Shown: piece after piece, positions 42,492-52,560 of the stretch | Layout: each line of letters begins with the position of its first letter | How positions within the stretch are numbered: the first letter of the stretch is position 1 | DNA from: JAAUTT01 sp963846585 | GTDB taxonomy: Bacteria; Bacteroidota; Bacteroidia; Bacteroidales; JAAUTT01 | Length of the DNA: 64,000 nt | Assembly: GCA_963846585.1 (NCBI GenBank) | Contig: CAWJWO010000008.1 | Location: forward strand, 1 to 64,000 | Direction: 5' to 3' | Made by a program: the position numbers and the translations under genes | The notes under the pieces: generated by a model | Seen by the model: only the letters and a program-made list of their open reading frames with translations | Databases searched by the model: none | What the model was told of the DNA's origin: nothing

Positions 42492-42515
42492 TATTAATTA
42501 AAAAATAAACTCCCA

Positions 42516-43562
42516 ATGAAAAATAGCAATTTAATTTTGATGACGTTAATTTCAGCGATATTAAGCTCCTGCGGTCATAAACAAACAGAAAATATAATTC
42601 CGGCATCTACAGATACTATACCTGTAAAAATCAGCAATCTGACAAAAAAAGAAGTTGCAATACCGGTTTATGCATCAGGACAATTCCTTACAGATGATGA
42701 AACTGTTCTGTCATTTAAAACAGGTGGCATTGTGGAGGATATTTTCGTAAGGGAAGGCGATTATGTAAAGAAAGGCCAGGTATTGGCTACTCTCAACCTC
42801 ACTGAAATAAAAGCTCAGGAACAACAGGCAGAATTAAGTTATGAAAAAGCAAAGAGAGATTTCGAAAGGGTTAAAAATATGTACAATGACAGTGTAGCTA
42901 CACTGGAACAATATCAAAACAGCAAAACTGCCCTCGATATGGCCGGTGAGGCATTAAGCAGCGTAAAATATAACCTGAAATATTCAAGTATAATTGCAGC
43001 TGATGATGGTTACATTCTAAAAAAATTTGCCAACCAGGGACAATTGGTTGGCGCCGGAAATCCAATAATTCAATTTAACGGAGCCGGAAACAATATATGG
43101 AAATTCAGGGCGGGACTAAGTGATAAGGAATGGGCAAAAGTGGCTGTAAATGATAAAGCTGAAATTATAACCGATGCCTTCCCCCAAAAAAAAATTCAAG
43201 GCCTGGTATCTAGAAAATCAAAATCAGCTGATACCTATTCAGGAACTTTTTTTGTAGAAATAGCCATAGTTGACAGGGAGGATTTTTTGGCTTCCGGTTT
43301 ATATGGCAAAGCTACAATTATCCCTAAAGAAAAGCTGACGGCATGGGCAGTTCCATATGAATCAGTATTGGATGCAGATGGTATAAATGGTTATGCTTAT
43401 GTTACAAACGATAAAAAAATAGCACGTAAAATAAAAATTTCAATCGTACATCTGGGAAAGGATGAAATATATGCAGACAAAGGTCTGGAAAATGCTTCCT
43501 GGCTTATTGTTTCAGGCAACGCCTACTTGTCGGACGGATCGTTTATAAAAGTATCTAAATGA
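42516..43562 (+). CDS. RND efflux periplasmic adaptor (membrane fusion lipoprotein)
   Basis: A 348-aa adaptor linking the RND pump to TolC. Lipoprotein signal peptide with lipobox ILSSC (C19). A barrel-sandwich half is at GGIVEDIFVREGDYVKKGQVLATLN (about 68-92) and its partner at IIAADDGYILKKFANQGQLVGAG (about 158-180). A short helical hairpin lies between them (QAELSYEKAKRDFERVKNMY). Beta-barrel with KAEIITDAFP and a membrane-proximal domain follow. Short helical hairpin fits the AcrA/MexA class. Confidence 0.93.
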   Translation: MKNSNLILMTLISAILSSCGHKQTENIIPASTDTIPVKISNLTKKEVAIPVYASGQFLTDDETVLSFKTGGIVEDIFVREGDYVKKGQVLATLNLTEIKAQEQQAELSYEKAKRDFERVKNMYNDSVATLEQYQNSKTALDMAGEALSSVKYNLKYSSIIAADDGYILKKFANQGQLVGAGNPIIQFNGAGNNIWKFRAGLSDKEWAKVAVNDKAEIITDAFPQKKIQGLVSRKSKSADTYSGTFFVEIAIVDREDFLASGLYGKATIIPKEKLTAWAVPYESVLDADGINGYAYVTNDKKIARKIKISIVHLGKDEIYADKGLENASWLIVSGNAYLSDGSFIKVSK

Positions 43563-43784
43563 GGGTGATGAAGTGATGAGGTGATTAAAATTGATTTAAG
43601 ATTTAAGAATTTAGATTCTTGATTTAAGATTTGTAAGAACAGAATATCCAAATCTTAATTCTCAAATCTAGAATCCAGAATCTAAAATCTCCAACCTGAA
43701 ATCATAATCATCATAATAAAACTTATAAACCTTATAAACCTTATAAACCTTATAAACCTTATAAACCTTATAAACCTTATAAAA
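43563..43784. repeat. Word-repeat spacer with TTATAAACC tandem array
   Basis: GATGAAGTGATGAGGTGAT (43566-43584), GATTTAAGATTTAAG words and their complement AAATCTTAATTCTC (43595-43690), then six perfect copies of the 9-mer TTATAAACC (43723-43776) plus a partial copy. The 9-mer array is the purest tandem repeat in the window. Confidence 0.85.
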
Positions 43785-43833
43785 AAAATTACTATTTACA
43801 ACTAATTGTTATTAATAGATAAAGCTTTTGCCA

Positions 43834-46800
43834 ATGAAAATATCCGATTACGCTGTTAAAAACTATCAGTTTACACTGATAATATTCATAATGTTAGTAG
43901 TTGTAGGTGTTTCTACATTATTTAATATGCCCAGGTCAGAAGATCCTGAAGTTAAATGGCCGGCCTTCCCAATAATAGTTGAATTTCCGGGCACCAGTCC
44001 CCAGGATATGGAAGAGTTGGTTGTAAAGCCTATAGAAAATAAGATTAACGAACTTGAAAATATCAAGGAAATAAGAACTACCATAAAAAACGGATTAGCA
44101 GTAATTAGCGCTGAATTTAAATATAACACAAATGTTGATAATAATTACCAGGACCTGGTAAGGGAAGTAAATGCTATAAGAGATAAGTTACCAGCTGATA
44201 TACATAGTCTTGAAGTAAAGAAATATTCACCGTCTTCTGTAAATATCATGCAAATTGCCTTAGTAGCTGAAAATACTTCATTTGATATTTTAAAGAAACA
44301 GGCTGACCGTCTGCAGGATGAGCTTGAAAAGCTTCCTATGCTTAAAGAAGTTGAATTCTCAGGCTTACCGGGACAGGTTATACGAATTGACCTCGACCTT
44401 GATAAAATTGCTCAGATGCACATTCCTTTAAATACGATAATAGCTGCCCTGAAAAGTGAATTATCTACCATACCGGGAGGAAGCATTAATGCCGGGGAAA
44501 AATCCTTTAATATTATTACAACAGGCAACTTTAATTCCGTAGAAAAAATAAAGACCACGGCAATCTATTCCTCTAATGGGAACCTGATATTTCTGAAAGA
44601 TGTGGCAAATGTTCATGCTGATCACGAAGATATGCAATACATTACCCGTCTTAACGGGCACAGGTGTATTTTTGTCACGGCAGCCCAAAAACCCGGTTTT
44701 AATATATCACAAACTCAACAGGTATATAAACCTGTTTTGGAAAAATTCTCAAAATCGTTGCCTGCAAATATTCAAATGGTTCAGAATTTTGACCAGGCAG
44801 ACAATGTCAACAGAAGGTTATCAGGCCTCGGCCGCGATTTTCTGATTGCAATATTACTGGTTTCTATTACTTTGCTGCCATTAGGCTTCAGGGCCGCTTC
44901 GGTGGTAATGATATCCATCCCGCTTTCTGTGGCAATGGGTATTACTATATTAAATATTCTTGGGTTCAATCTTAACCAGTTAAGTATTGTAGGCCTTGTG
45001 GTCGCCCTTGGGTTACTTGTGGATGACAGTATAGTCGTGGTCGAAAATATCGAACGTTGGTTAAGAGATGGATTTACACGTAAAGAAGCTACCATAAAAG
45101 CAACTAATCAGATTGGACTAGCCATTATTGGCTGCACCACAACACTTATCATAGCCTTTCTGCCTATAGTTTTTATGCCTGAAGCTTCAGGGGATTTTAT
45201 CCGGAGTATGCCTATGGCAGTTATATGTACTGTTTTAGCTTCAATGCTGGTAGCACTAACTATAATACCTTTTCTTTGCAGTAATATCCTCAGTGAAAAG
45301 TACGCACACAGAGAAGGAAATATATTCCTCAGATTATTAAAAGCAGGAATCAGGCGCAGTTATGGCCAGATTCTCGATAAATCCTTAAAAAAACCACTAA
45401 TAGCAATTATTATTTCGGTATTGTTGTTTGTATACTCCCTGATGATGTTCCCGGTGATAGGTTTTAGCCTTTTCCCGCCTTCGGAAAAACCGCAATTCAT
45501 CATAAATATTACTACTCCGTTACAATCGAATCTTCAATATTCCGATGAGGTTACAAAAAATGTAGAAAAGGTATTAAAGCATTATCCTGATATTAAATAT
45601 TATGCTACCAATGTTGGAAAGGGGAATCCATTGATTTATTACAATTTTTCCCGCGAAAATGAGCATACGGATTTTGCCCAGATTTTCATTCAATTGTATG
45701 AAAACACCGAACCTAAGCGTAAGATGGAATTAATTGATGAATTAAGAAAGAAATTCGATGATTATCCCGGGGCAAAAATTGAAGTTAAAAATTTTGAACA
45801 AGGCCCTCCGATAGTTGCTCCTGTAGAAATTAAAATTTTCGGGGACAACCTCGATTCGCTTAGTAAAATTTCAGGGCAAATGGAAGAATTATTGAAAAAC
45901 ACTGAAGGTACAATGTACGTGAATAATCCAATAGATCATAATATTTCAGATATCAAAATTAAAATCAATAAATCAAAAGCACAAATGTATGGTGTTTCAA
46001 GTAATGATATATACCGTAATGTAAGGATGGTTGTGGCTGGTTTAAATGTTGGTACAATAACTGATGTAGATAACAATGATTATGATATTATTTTAACTTC
46101 CCCGAACTCGGGAAATGCCAATATGGAAGTTTTTAATAATTTATTTATAAATAGTTACCAGGGTAATGTAATCCCAATCAGGCAGATTGCAAGCCTTGAG
46201 CTTGAAACCTCACCGGTTACCATAAGGCATTTTAATAAAACGAGGATGGCTTCTGTTACGGCTTTTGTGAAAAACGGGTACCTGAACGATAATGTTAATA
46301 AAAAAGTAGTAGCTCAGCTAAATAAAATTAAATTTCCTGAAGGATATACTTATGCTATGGGTGGTGAAATTGAGAGCCGTGGTAAATCCTTCAGCGGATT
46401 CGGGACAATAATTATTGCAACTGTATTTATATTTTTAGCAGTTCTCATACTTGCATTTAAAACATTTAAAAGCACCTTAATAGTTCTTTCGGTAATTCCT
46501 CTCGGTATGATTGGTGCCATTACAGCCCTTTTAATAACCGGAAATTCATTATCCTTCGTGGCTATCATTGGTTTAATTGCCTTAGCAGGAATAGAGGTTA
46601 AAAATTCAATATTACTTGTGGATTTTACAAACCAGATGAGAGAACAGGGGATACCTTTGGAAACTGCAATCCGCGAAGCAGGTGAAATACGTTTTCTTCC
46701 CATTTTGTTAACTACAATGACTGCCATATTCGCTTTATTGCCAATAGCAATTTCAACAAACCCACTGATTTCACCATTAGCTATTGTAATAATCGGGGGA

Positions 46801-46896
46801 CTTATTAGTTCCACATTACTTTCGCGCATCGTTACGCCTGTAATGTACAAGCTTTTACCCCCTGAAGTTGAAGTAAATAAGCCAGTTAAACAATAA
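43834..46896 (+). CDS. RND-family efflux permease (AcrB/HAE1 type)
   Basis: Proton-driven multidrug pump (1020 aa). First membrane helix YQFTLIIFIMLVVVGVSTLF, porter loops, then a bundle with LLVDDSIVVVENIERW (TM4 carrying the proton-relay Asp pair, about 393-408) and the late SFVAIIGLIALAGIEVKNSILLVDF helices. Family motifs GLPGQVIRIDLDLDKI and NPLISPLAIVIIGGLISSTLLSRIVTPVMY are present. I start at the ATG at 43834; a TTG two codons upstream is less likely. Fourth gene of the TetR-TolC-adaptor-pump cluster. Substrate not predictable. Confidence 0.95.
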   Translation: MKISDYAVKNYQFTLIIFIMLVVVGVSTLFNMPRSEDPEVKWPAFPIIVEFPGTSPQDMEELVVKPIENKINELENIKEIRTTIKNGLAVISAEFKYNTNVDNNYQDLVREVNAIRDKLPADIHSLEVKKYSPSSVNIMQIALVAENTSFDILKKQADRLQDELEKLPMLKEVEFSGLPGQVIRIDLDLDKIAQMHIPLNTIIAALKSELSTIPGGSINAGEKSFNIITTGNFNSVEKIKTTAIYSSNGNLIFLKDVANVHADHEDMQYITRLNGHRCIFVTAAQKPGFNISQTQQVYKPVLEKFSKSLPANIQMVQNFDQADNVNRRLSGLGRDFLIAILLVSITLLPLGFRAASVVMISIPLSVAMGITILNILGFNLNQLSIVGLVVALGLLVDDSIVVVENIERWLRDGFTRKEATIKATNQIGLAIIGCTTTLIIAFLPIVFMPEASGDFIRSMPMAVICTVLASMLVALTIIPFLCSNILSEKYAHREGNIFLRLLKAGIRRSYGQILDKSLKKPLIAIIISVLLFVYSLMMFPVIGFSLFPPSEKPQFIINITTPLQSNLQYSDEVTKNVEKVLKHYPDIKYYATNVGKGNPLIYYNFSRENEHTDFAQIFIQLYENTEPKRKMELIDELRKKFDDYPGAKIEVKNFEQGPPIVAPVEIKIFGDNLDSLSKISGQMEELLKNTEGTMYVNNPIDHNISDIKIKINKSKAQMYGVSSNDIYRNVRMVVAGLNVGTITDVDNNDYDIILTSPNSGNANMEVFNNLFINSYQGNVIPIRQIASLELETSPVTIRHFNKTRMASVTAFVKNGYLNDNVNKKVVAQLNKIKFPEGYTYAMGGEIESRGKSFSGFGTIIIATVFIFLAVLILAFKTFKSTLIVLSVIPLGMIGAITALLITGNSLSFVAIIGLIALAGIEVKNSILLVDFTNQMREQGIPLETAIREAGEIRFLPILLTTMTAIFALLPIAISTNPLISPLAIVIIGGLISSTLLSRIVTPVMYKLLPPEVEVNKPVKQ

Positions 46897-47009
46897 ATAA
46901 TCAGAAATTCACATTTGCACTGGTACATAATTTTCTCTGCCTTCTTCCTTCTTCTTTAAATTGTCAACAACTTATACCAAAAATTAAGGCAACTCTAAAT
47001 CTAAGTAAT

Positions 47010-47017
47010 TACCTTTG
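47010..47017 (+). promoter_or_regulatory. Candidate -7 box of pcrA/uvrD
   Basis: TACCTTTG fits TAnnTTTG and lies 25 nt before the GTG start of the helicase. No -33 TTG at the expected distance. Confidence 0.45.
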
Positions 47018-47042
47018 ACCCTAAACATATTTGTGAATTATT

Positions 47043-49361
47043 GTGTCAAGTGATTATCTGAAAGACCTTAGCGAAAAACAAAAGGAAGCTGTTATAAAAA
47101 TTTCGGGCCCGTCATTGGTTATTGCCGGGGCCGGTTCCGGCAAAACCAGGGTGCTTACATACAGGATTGCCCATATTCTTTCAAAGGGAATTTATGCAAA
47201 TAAAATCCTGGCCCTTACATTTACCAATAAGGCCGCCCGTGAAATGAAGGACAGGATCGGGAACCTGGTAGGCGAAAGTCTTGCAGGAAATCTTTGGATG
47301 GGTACATTCCATTCAGTTTTTGCCAGGATTTTAAGAGCCGAATCTCAATGTCTTGGATATACATCTACATACACAATTTACGATACGCAGGATTCAAAAA
47401 ATTCGGTAAGGCAGATAATTAAAGACATGAATCTTGACGACCAGATATATAAGCCGGGTGAAATTTATGCAAGGATATCCAGGGCCAAAAACAATTTAAT
47501 TACGGCACAGGCATACGGCGTTAATGCACACTACCTTGAAGCGGACCGCCTTCAGCGAAAACCTCAGTTGTACGAGATATACAGGGAATATGCCTCACGA
47601 TGTTATAAGGCGGGGGTCATGGATTTCGATGATTTATTGTTGAATACTAATATCCTGTTTAATAATCATCCTGAAGTATTAAAAAAATACCAGCGGATGT
47701 TTCAATATATACTTGTTGATGAATACCAGGATACCAACCTTTCGCAGTACGTGATAATAAAAAAATTAGCACACGAACACCATAATATCTGCGTAGTTGG
47801 CGACGATGCCCAGAGTATATATTCATTCAGGGGAGCCCAAATAGAAAATATACTTAATTTTCGGAACGACTATCCTGATTATACTCTTTTTAAGCTGGAA
47901 CAAAATTATCGTTCAACACAAACAATAGTGAATGCGGCAAACAGCCTTATCCGTAAAAATAAAAATCAAATTCAGAAAATTGTTTATTCTGAAAACCAGG
48001 AAGGGGAAAAAATAAAGGTACTTAAGCTTTCCACTGATACCGAAGAAGGTTTTGTCGTGGCAAATTCAATTATTGACACGCGAATGGAACAAAGGTTACT
48101 GTATCGCGATTTTGCAATTCTTTACCGTACCAATGCCCAATCCCGTATTTTTGAAGAAGCACTCCGGAAACGTAACATACCTTATAAAGTATACGGAGGA
48201 CTTTCATTTTATCAACGAAAAGAAATCAAGGATTTGCTGGCCTATCTGAGGCTTGTTGTAAATAACCGCGATGATGAAGCCTTTCGCCGGATTGTCAATT
48301 ACCCACCGCGTGGAATTGGTGACACTACTGTAGGAAAGATAGGAGAATATGCCCGGCAAAACGAAATCACACTTTTTGAAGCAGCTTCAAACATCCGCAA
48401 TTTACCTATAGGCATCAACAAAGGCACTCAGACCAGGATTAATGCATTTGTTACTTTTATACTTAATAGCGGAAAGAATATCCATACTTCTGATGCTTAT
48501 GAGGTTGCATACCAGGTTGCTATTGGTTCAGGAATATTGACCGATTTAAAACAGGATAAAACGCCCGAAAGTATTAGTAAATTGGAAAATATAGAAGAAC
48601 TTCTTAATAGTATCAGACAATTTTCAAGTCAGAATGAAATAGATACAGGGATTTTAACTTTGGGACATTTTCTTGAAAATGTGGCACTTCTTACTGATTC
48701 AGATGTTGATAAACCTGAAGATAAAGATAAAGTAACCATTATGACGATTCACTCTGCCAAGGGTTTGGAATTCAATATTGTGTATATCGTAGGCATGGAA
48801 GAGAATTTGTTTCCTTCGCAGATGGCATTTCTTAAACCTGAAGACCTTGAGGAAGAGAGAAGGCTTTTATATGTTGCTGTAACCAGGGCCAGGCACAGGA
48901 TTTTTTTATCATACGTTGAAACAAGGTTTAAATGGGGAACTCCAACCAGAAGTTCTCCCAGCCGGTTTATAAATGAGATAGAAGAACAATACCTCGACTT
49001 ACCGAAAGATAATAGTGCTTTTGCTCCGGCATTCGATATGGAGAATAACAGTCCATGGAATTCAAAGCAAAAATTTTTTAAAAATAACCATAAATCTCCT
49101 GAACAGATCAATTCCTTTATAAAACCAAAAAACATGGCCAGAGTGGATCATGCCCGTGCAATACCTGATGCTCAAGCTGCCTTTCAGGCCGATGACCCTG
49201 CTGAAATACAGGTTGGAATGGATGTTTTGCATGAAAGGTTTGGCAATGGAAAAGTAATTCATATGGAAGGGGATCTCAACAATATTAAAGCAACGGTATT
49301 TTTTCAGGGCACAGGTCAAAAACAGCTGCTATTAAAGTTTGCAAAACTTAAAATCCTTTGA
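47043..49361 (+). CDS. ATP-dependent DNA helicase, UvrD/PcrA family
   Basis: SF1A 3'-5' helicase (772 aa). All motifs in order: Q and I GPSLVIAGAGSGKTRVL (about 23-39), Ia LALTFTNKAAREMK, II ILVDEYQDTN (about 223), III VGDDAQSIYSFRGA, IV LEQNYRST, V IMTIHSAKGLEF (about 566), VI LLYVAVTRARHRI. The C-terminal end has the DVLHERFGNGKVIHMEG module of PcrA. The start is GTG at 47043 (SSDYLKDLSEKQKEAV is the normal family N-terminus). Repair and replication-restart function. Standalone gene. Confidence 0.95.
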   Translation: MSSDYLKDLSEKQKEAVIKISGPSLVIAGAGSGKTRVLTYRIAHILSKGIYANKILALTFTNKAAREMKDRIGNLVGESLAGNLWMGTFHSVFARILRAESQCLGYTSTYTIYDTQDSKNSVRQIIKDMNLDDQIYKPGEIYARISRAKNNLITAQAYGVNAHYLEADRLQRKPQLYEIYREYASRCYKAGVMDFDDLLLNTNILFNNHPEVLKKYQRMFQYILVDEYQDTNLSQYVIIKKLAHEHHNICVVGDDAQSIYSFRGAQIENILNFRNDYPDYTLFKLEQNYRSTQTIVNAANSLIRKNKNQIQKIVYSENQEGEKIKVLKLSTDTEEGFVVANSIIDTRMEQRLLYRDFAILYRTNAQSRIFEEALRKRNIPYKVYGGLSFYQRKEIKDLLAYLRLVVNNRDDEAFRRIVNYPPRGIGDTTVGKIGEYARQNEITLFEAASNIRNLPIGINKGTQTRINAFVTFILNSGKNIHTSDAYEVAYQVAIGSGILTDLKQDKTPESISKLENIEELLNSIRQFSSQNEIDTGILTLGHFLENVALLTDSDVDKPEDKDKVTIMTIHSAKGLEFNIVYIVGMEENLFPSQMAFLKPEDLEEERRLLYVAVTRARHRIFLSYVETRFKWGTPTRSSPSRFINEIEEQYLDLPKDNSAFAPAFDMENNSPWNSKQKFFKNNHKSPEQINSFIKPKNMARVDHARAIPDAQAAFQADDPAEIQVGMDVLHERFGNGKVIHMEGDLNNIKATVFFQGTGQKQLLLKFAKLKIL

Positions 49362-49580
49362 TTATGTGCAGATGTGCAGATAATTGACAAATTACAAACT
49401 TATATATTAATTGTTTATGAAGTTTATAAGGTTTATAAGGTTTATGGAATTTTTTATAAACATATAAACGATTACTATTAGTAAATGAGCATTTTTCTGA
49501 CAAGCATAACGCAGAAATTGGTTTTTTCATATAGACTCTTAATACAAATACATTAGATTTGCATAAAATTTATTATTATT

Positions 49581-50201
49581 ATGAATATTATGGAATACGA
49601 TTACAATACATCCAGAAAGAACCTTGTTTTACCTGAATATGGCAGGCACATTCAAAAAATGGTGGACTATATCCGGGATACTGCAGACCGCGAGGAACGT
49701 AATAGTTTGGCACAGGCTTTAATTAATGTAATGGGTAATCTTAACCCTCATTTAAGAGATATACACGATTTTAAACATAAGCTTTGGGATCATCTTGCCA
49801 TTATGTCGGAGTTTAAGCTGGATATCGATTATCCATATGCAATCCCTGTTCCTGAAACATTTCAGGAAAAACCAAGGATTGTTGATTATCCTCAGTATCC
49901 TATACGTTATAAACATTACGGGAAAGTGTTGCAACAAATGGTTGAATATGCATGTACCCTTCCTGATGATGATGACCGCAGGGCCCTGGTTCAGGTAATA
50001 GCCAATCACATGAAAAAATCATACCTTACGTGGAACAGGGATGCAGTTGACGATAAAGTTATTATTATGGATATGAATACTCTTTCCAAAGGACAAATTA
50101 AACTTGATGATTCATATAAACTTGAAGAAACTAAGGATATCCTTAATAAAGGTAAGAAGAAAAAAGTGATGATACCGTCACCCAAAAAATCAAAATATTA
50201 A
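49581..50201 (+). CDS. DUF4290 family protein (206 aa)
   Basis: A family confined to Bacteroidota, function unknown. YDYNTSRKNLVLPEYGRHIQ, KMVDYIRDTADREERN and LAQALINVMGNLNPHLRDIHDFKHKLWDHLAIM are the family motifs, followed by a duplicated half: YKHYGKVLQQMVEYACTLPDDDDRRALVQVIANHMKKSYLTWN. The tail is lysine-rich (GKKKKVMIPSPKKSKY), suggesting nucleic-acid or phosphate binding. In Bacteroidota it commonly sits directly upstream of murA, as here, but spaced by repeats. Confidence 0.92.
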   Translation: MNIMEYDYNTSRKNLVLPEYGRHIQKMVDYIRDTADREERNSLAQALINVMGNLNPHLRDIHDFKHKLWDHLAIMSEFKLDIDYPYAIPVPETFQEKPRIVDYPQYPIRYKHYGKVLQQMVEYACTLPDDDDRRALVQVIANHMKKSYLTWNRDAVDDKVIIMDMNTLSKGQIKLDDSYKLEETKDILNKGKKKKVMIPSPKKSKY

Positions 50202-50204
50202 ACT

Positions 50205-50346
50205 AGTTGTTAGTTGCTGGTTATTAGTTGTTAGTAATATGTTGCAAGTTACAAGTTGCAGGTTTCAGGTTTTTGAACTTCATCACCTCATCACTTCATC
50301 ACTTTTTCCAACCCTATGCACTAAGCACTAACCACTAAGCACTAAT
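50205..50346. repeat. Word-repeat spacer before murA
   Basis: TTGTTAG words, CAAGTTACAAGTTGCAGG, TTCATCACCTCATCACTTC words and ACTAAGCACTAACC words in order. Every element recurs in other spacers. Confidence 0.65.
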
Positions 50347-50352
50347 TATCTA

Positions 50353-51663
50353 ATGGATACATTCGAAATTACCGGAGGCAAAAGATTACACGGGGAAATT
50401 CATCCACAGGGAGCAAAAAATGAAGCTTTACAGGTAATTTGTGCCAGCCTGCTTACTCCTGAACTTGTTACAATACGTAATATTCCTGATATTAAAGATG
50501 TAACATCACTAATAGATCTTCTAGTTCTTTTGGGAGTTACTGTTAATCGGCTCGATTCACATACTTATACCTTTAAGGCAGATGGAGTTAATGTAGAGTT
50601 TTTAAATCTGCCGGAAGTTAAACAGAAAGCAGGAAATCTGCGTGGATCAATTTTGATCATTGGACCATTATTAGCCCGGTTTGGAATTGGATATATTTCA
50701 CGTCCTGGCGGCGATAAAATCGGCCGTCGCAGGCTTGATACTCATTTTATTGGATTTGAGAAACTTGGAGCACGTTTTAATTTCGATCCATTCGAGAATT
50801 GTTTTAAAGTAGATGCTAAAAACTTAAGGGGAACTTACATTCTTATGGATGAAGCCTCAGTAACCGGTACAGCCAATATTCTTATGGCTGCAGTTAAAGC
50901 GAGGGGATTTACCACAATATACAATGCTGCCTGTGAACCATATATACAGCAGTTATGCCGGATGTTAATTTCTATGGGGGCAAAAATATCAGGTATAGGT
51001 TCTAACTTACTTACAATTGAAGGCGTTGAATACCTTGGAGGTTGTGAACATGTTATCCTGCCGGACATGCTTGAAGTTGGAAGTTTTATTGGAATGGCAG
51101 CTATCACACATTCGGAGCTTACTATAAAGAACGTATCATATTATAATCTGGGTATAATTCCAAATGCATACCAGCGGCTGGGTATTAAGGTTGAACAAAG
51201 GAATGATGACATATTTGTGCCTGCAATGGATTTCTATGAGATTGAAACTTTTATTGATGGTTCTGTTATGACCATTGCCGATGCTCCCTGGCCTGGTTTA
51301 ACTCCCGATTTGCTGAGTGTTTTTCTTGTAGTTGCCATCCAGGCAAAAGGGAGTGTATTAATACATCAGAAGATGTTCGAGAGCCGTTTATTTTTTGTAG
51401 ATAAATTAATTGATATGGGGGCAAGGATAATCCTTTGTGACCCGCACAGGGCTACTGTTATCGGTTTGGATAATAAGTTCAAATTAAGGTCAATAACTAT
51501 GTCCTCACCGGATATCAGAGCAGGGGTTGCTTTATTAATTGCTGCTCTTTCAGCAGAAGGAACAAGTGTTATATATAATATAGAACAAATCGACAGGGGA
51601 TATGAAAAAATTGATGAGAGGCTAAATTCCCTTGGAGCAGATATTAAAAGAATTGATTATTGA
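50353..51663 (+). CDS. murA: UDP-N-acetylglucosamine 1-carboxyvinyltransferase
   Basis: First committed enzyme of peptidoglycan synthesis (436 aa), transferring enolpyruvate to UDP-GlcNAc. EPSP-synthase fold with the conserved GAKNEALQVICASLLTP (about 20-36), DEASVTGTANILMAAVKA and the UDP-GlcNAc and Arg sites. The loop that normally carries the catalytic Cys115 reads RPGGDKIGRRRLDTH, so the residue at position 121 is Asp. Cys-to-Asp MurA proteins (Mycobacterium, Chlamydia, many Bacteroidota) are naturally insensitive to fosfomycin. Complete, well-conserved. Confidence 0.96.
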   Translation: MDTFEITGGKRLHGEIHPQGAKNEALQVICASLLTPELVTIRNIPDIKDVTSLIDLLVLLGVTVNRLDSHTYTFKADGVNVEFLNLPEVKQKAGNLRGSILIIGPLLARFGIGYISRPGGDKIGRRRLDTHFIGFEKLGARFNFDPFENCFKVDAKNLRGTYILMDEASVTGTANILMAAVKARGFTTIYNAACEPYIQQLCRMLISMGAKISGIGSNLLTIEGVEYLGGCEHVILPDMLEVGSFIGMAAITHSELTIKNVSYYNLGIIPNAYQRLGIKVEQRNDDIFVPAMDFYEIETFIDGSVMTIADAPWPGLTPDLLSVFLVVAIQAKGSVLIHQKMFESRLFFVDKLIDMGARIILCDPHRATVIGLDNKFKLRSITMSSPDIRAGVALLIAALSAEGTSVIYNIEQIDRGYEKIDERLNSLGADIKRIDY

Positions 51664-51665
51664 AT

Positions 51666-51778
51666 ATAGTCGTAAGTAGTAAGTAGTAAGTCGTAAGTAT
51701 TTTTATGTGTATAATATTATATCTCTGATTACCCGGAATTAGATACTTACGACTTACGACATACGACTTACTACTATT
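51666..51778. repeat. GTAAGTAG/CTTACGAC inverted repeat
   Basis: GTAAGTAGTAAGTAGTAAG then TCGTAAGTAT (51670-51700) pairs with ATACTTACGACTTACGACATACGAC (51742-51775), leaving a 40-nt loop. The words are unlike those of other spacers, but the mirrored design is the same. Confidence 0.75.
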
Positions 51779-51856
51779 TTATGCCAAAATGACTGGTTTG
51801 TTGTATGGCAGGTATTTTGATTCAGCCTTAAAGAAAAACAGATAAATTATTGACAA

Positions 51857-52525
51857 ATGGCGAAAGGCAAGGGTAAAATCTTTGGAAATAAAGGCAATAA
51901 GATGACACAAGATAAGAATGTTAAAAATGAAAATGCAATATTGGAAGAATCGTTAAGTTTTTCTGAAAAAATGTCAGAACCTGTTGACATTGAAACTACC
52001 GAAATTAGTAAAGAAAATTTATCAAAAGATAAAGCGATATATGATGCATTAGAAGAAACTGATAAAAAGGATATTGACAAAGAAAAAGAACTTCAGTTAA
52101 AAGTTGATGAACTTCAGGATAAATATGTGAGGTTAATGGCGGAATTTGATAATTTCCGCAGAAGGACCATGAAAGAAAAAATAGAAATGATAAAATCAGG
52201 GGGTGAAGAAATTTTGGTTGGCCTTTTACCAGTTATTGACGACTTTGACAGGGGACTGCAGGTAATGGAGCAATCTCCGGATATTGAATCTGTTAAACTT
52301 GGAATTCAACTTATTTATAATAAATTCAAAGAATTTCTTACTCAGCGCGGAGTGAAAGAAATTGATTCAGTTAACCAGGATTTTAATGTTGAATTGCATG
52401 AAGCATTATCAAAAATCCCTGCCCCAATGGATGAATTAAAAGGTAAGGTTTTGGATGTAATACAAAAAGGTTATTACCTCAACGATAAGGTAATACGATA
52501 TGCCAAGGTTATTATCGGGGAATAA
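51857..52525 (+). CDS. grpE: GrpE nucleotide exchange factor
   Basis: DnaK cochaperone (222 aa). A charged N-terminal extension (about 1-70), then a dimerising coiled coil from KELQLKVDELQDKYVRLMAEFDNFRRRTMKEK, then the beta-wing with LLPVIDDFDRGLQ, ELHEALSKIPAP and NDKVIRYAKVIIGE at the end. Followed by dnaJ after a 315-nt repeat-filled spacer. Separation of grpE and dnaJ by such a long spacer is odd for a classical operon. Confidence 0.95.
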   Translation: MAKGKGKIFGNKGNKMTQDKNVKNENAILEESLSFSEKMSEPVDIETTEISKENLSKDKAIYDALEETDKKDIDKEKELQLKVDELQDKYVRLMAEFDNFRRRTMKEKIEMIKSGGEEILVGLLPVIDDFDRGLQVMEQSPDIESVKLGIQLIYNKFKEFLTQRGVKEIDSVNQDFNVELHEALSKIPAPMDELKGKVLDVIQKGYYLNDKVIRYAKVIIGE

Positions 52526-52560
52526 ATGTGACAATTTGAAAATGTGCAAATTATAATGAC

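Noticed and set aside
22121..43784. CRISPR array
   Set aside because: Many short repeats occur, but units are 7-11 nt, often directly adjacent, with no regular unique spacers and no cas genes.
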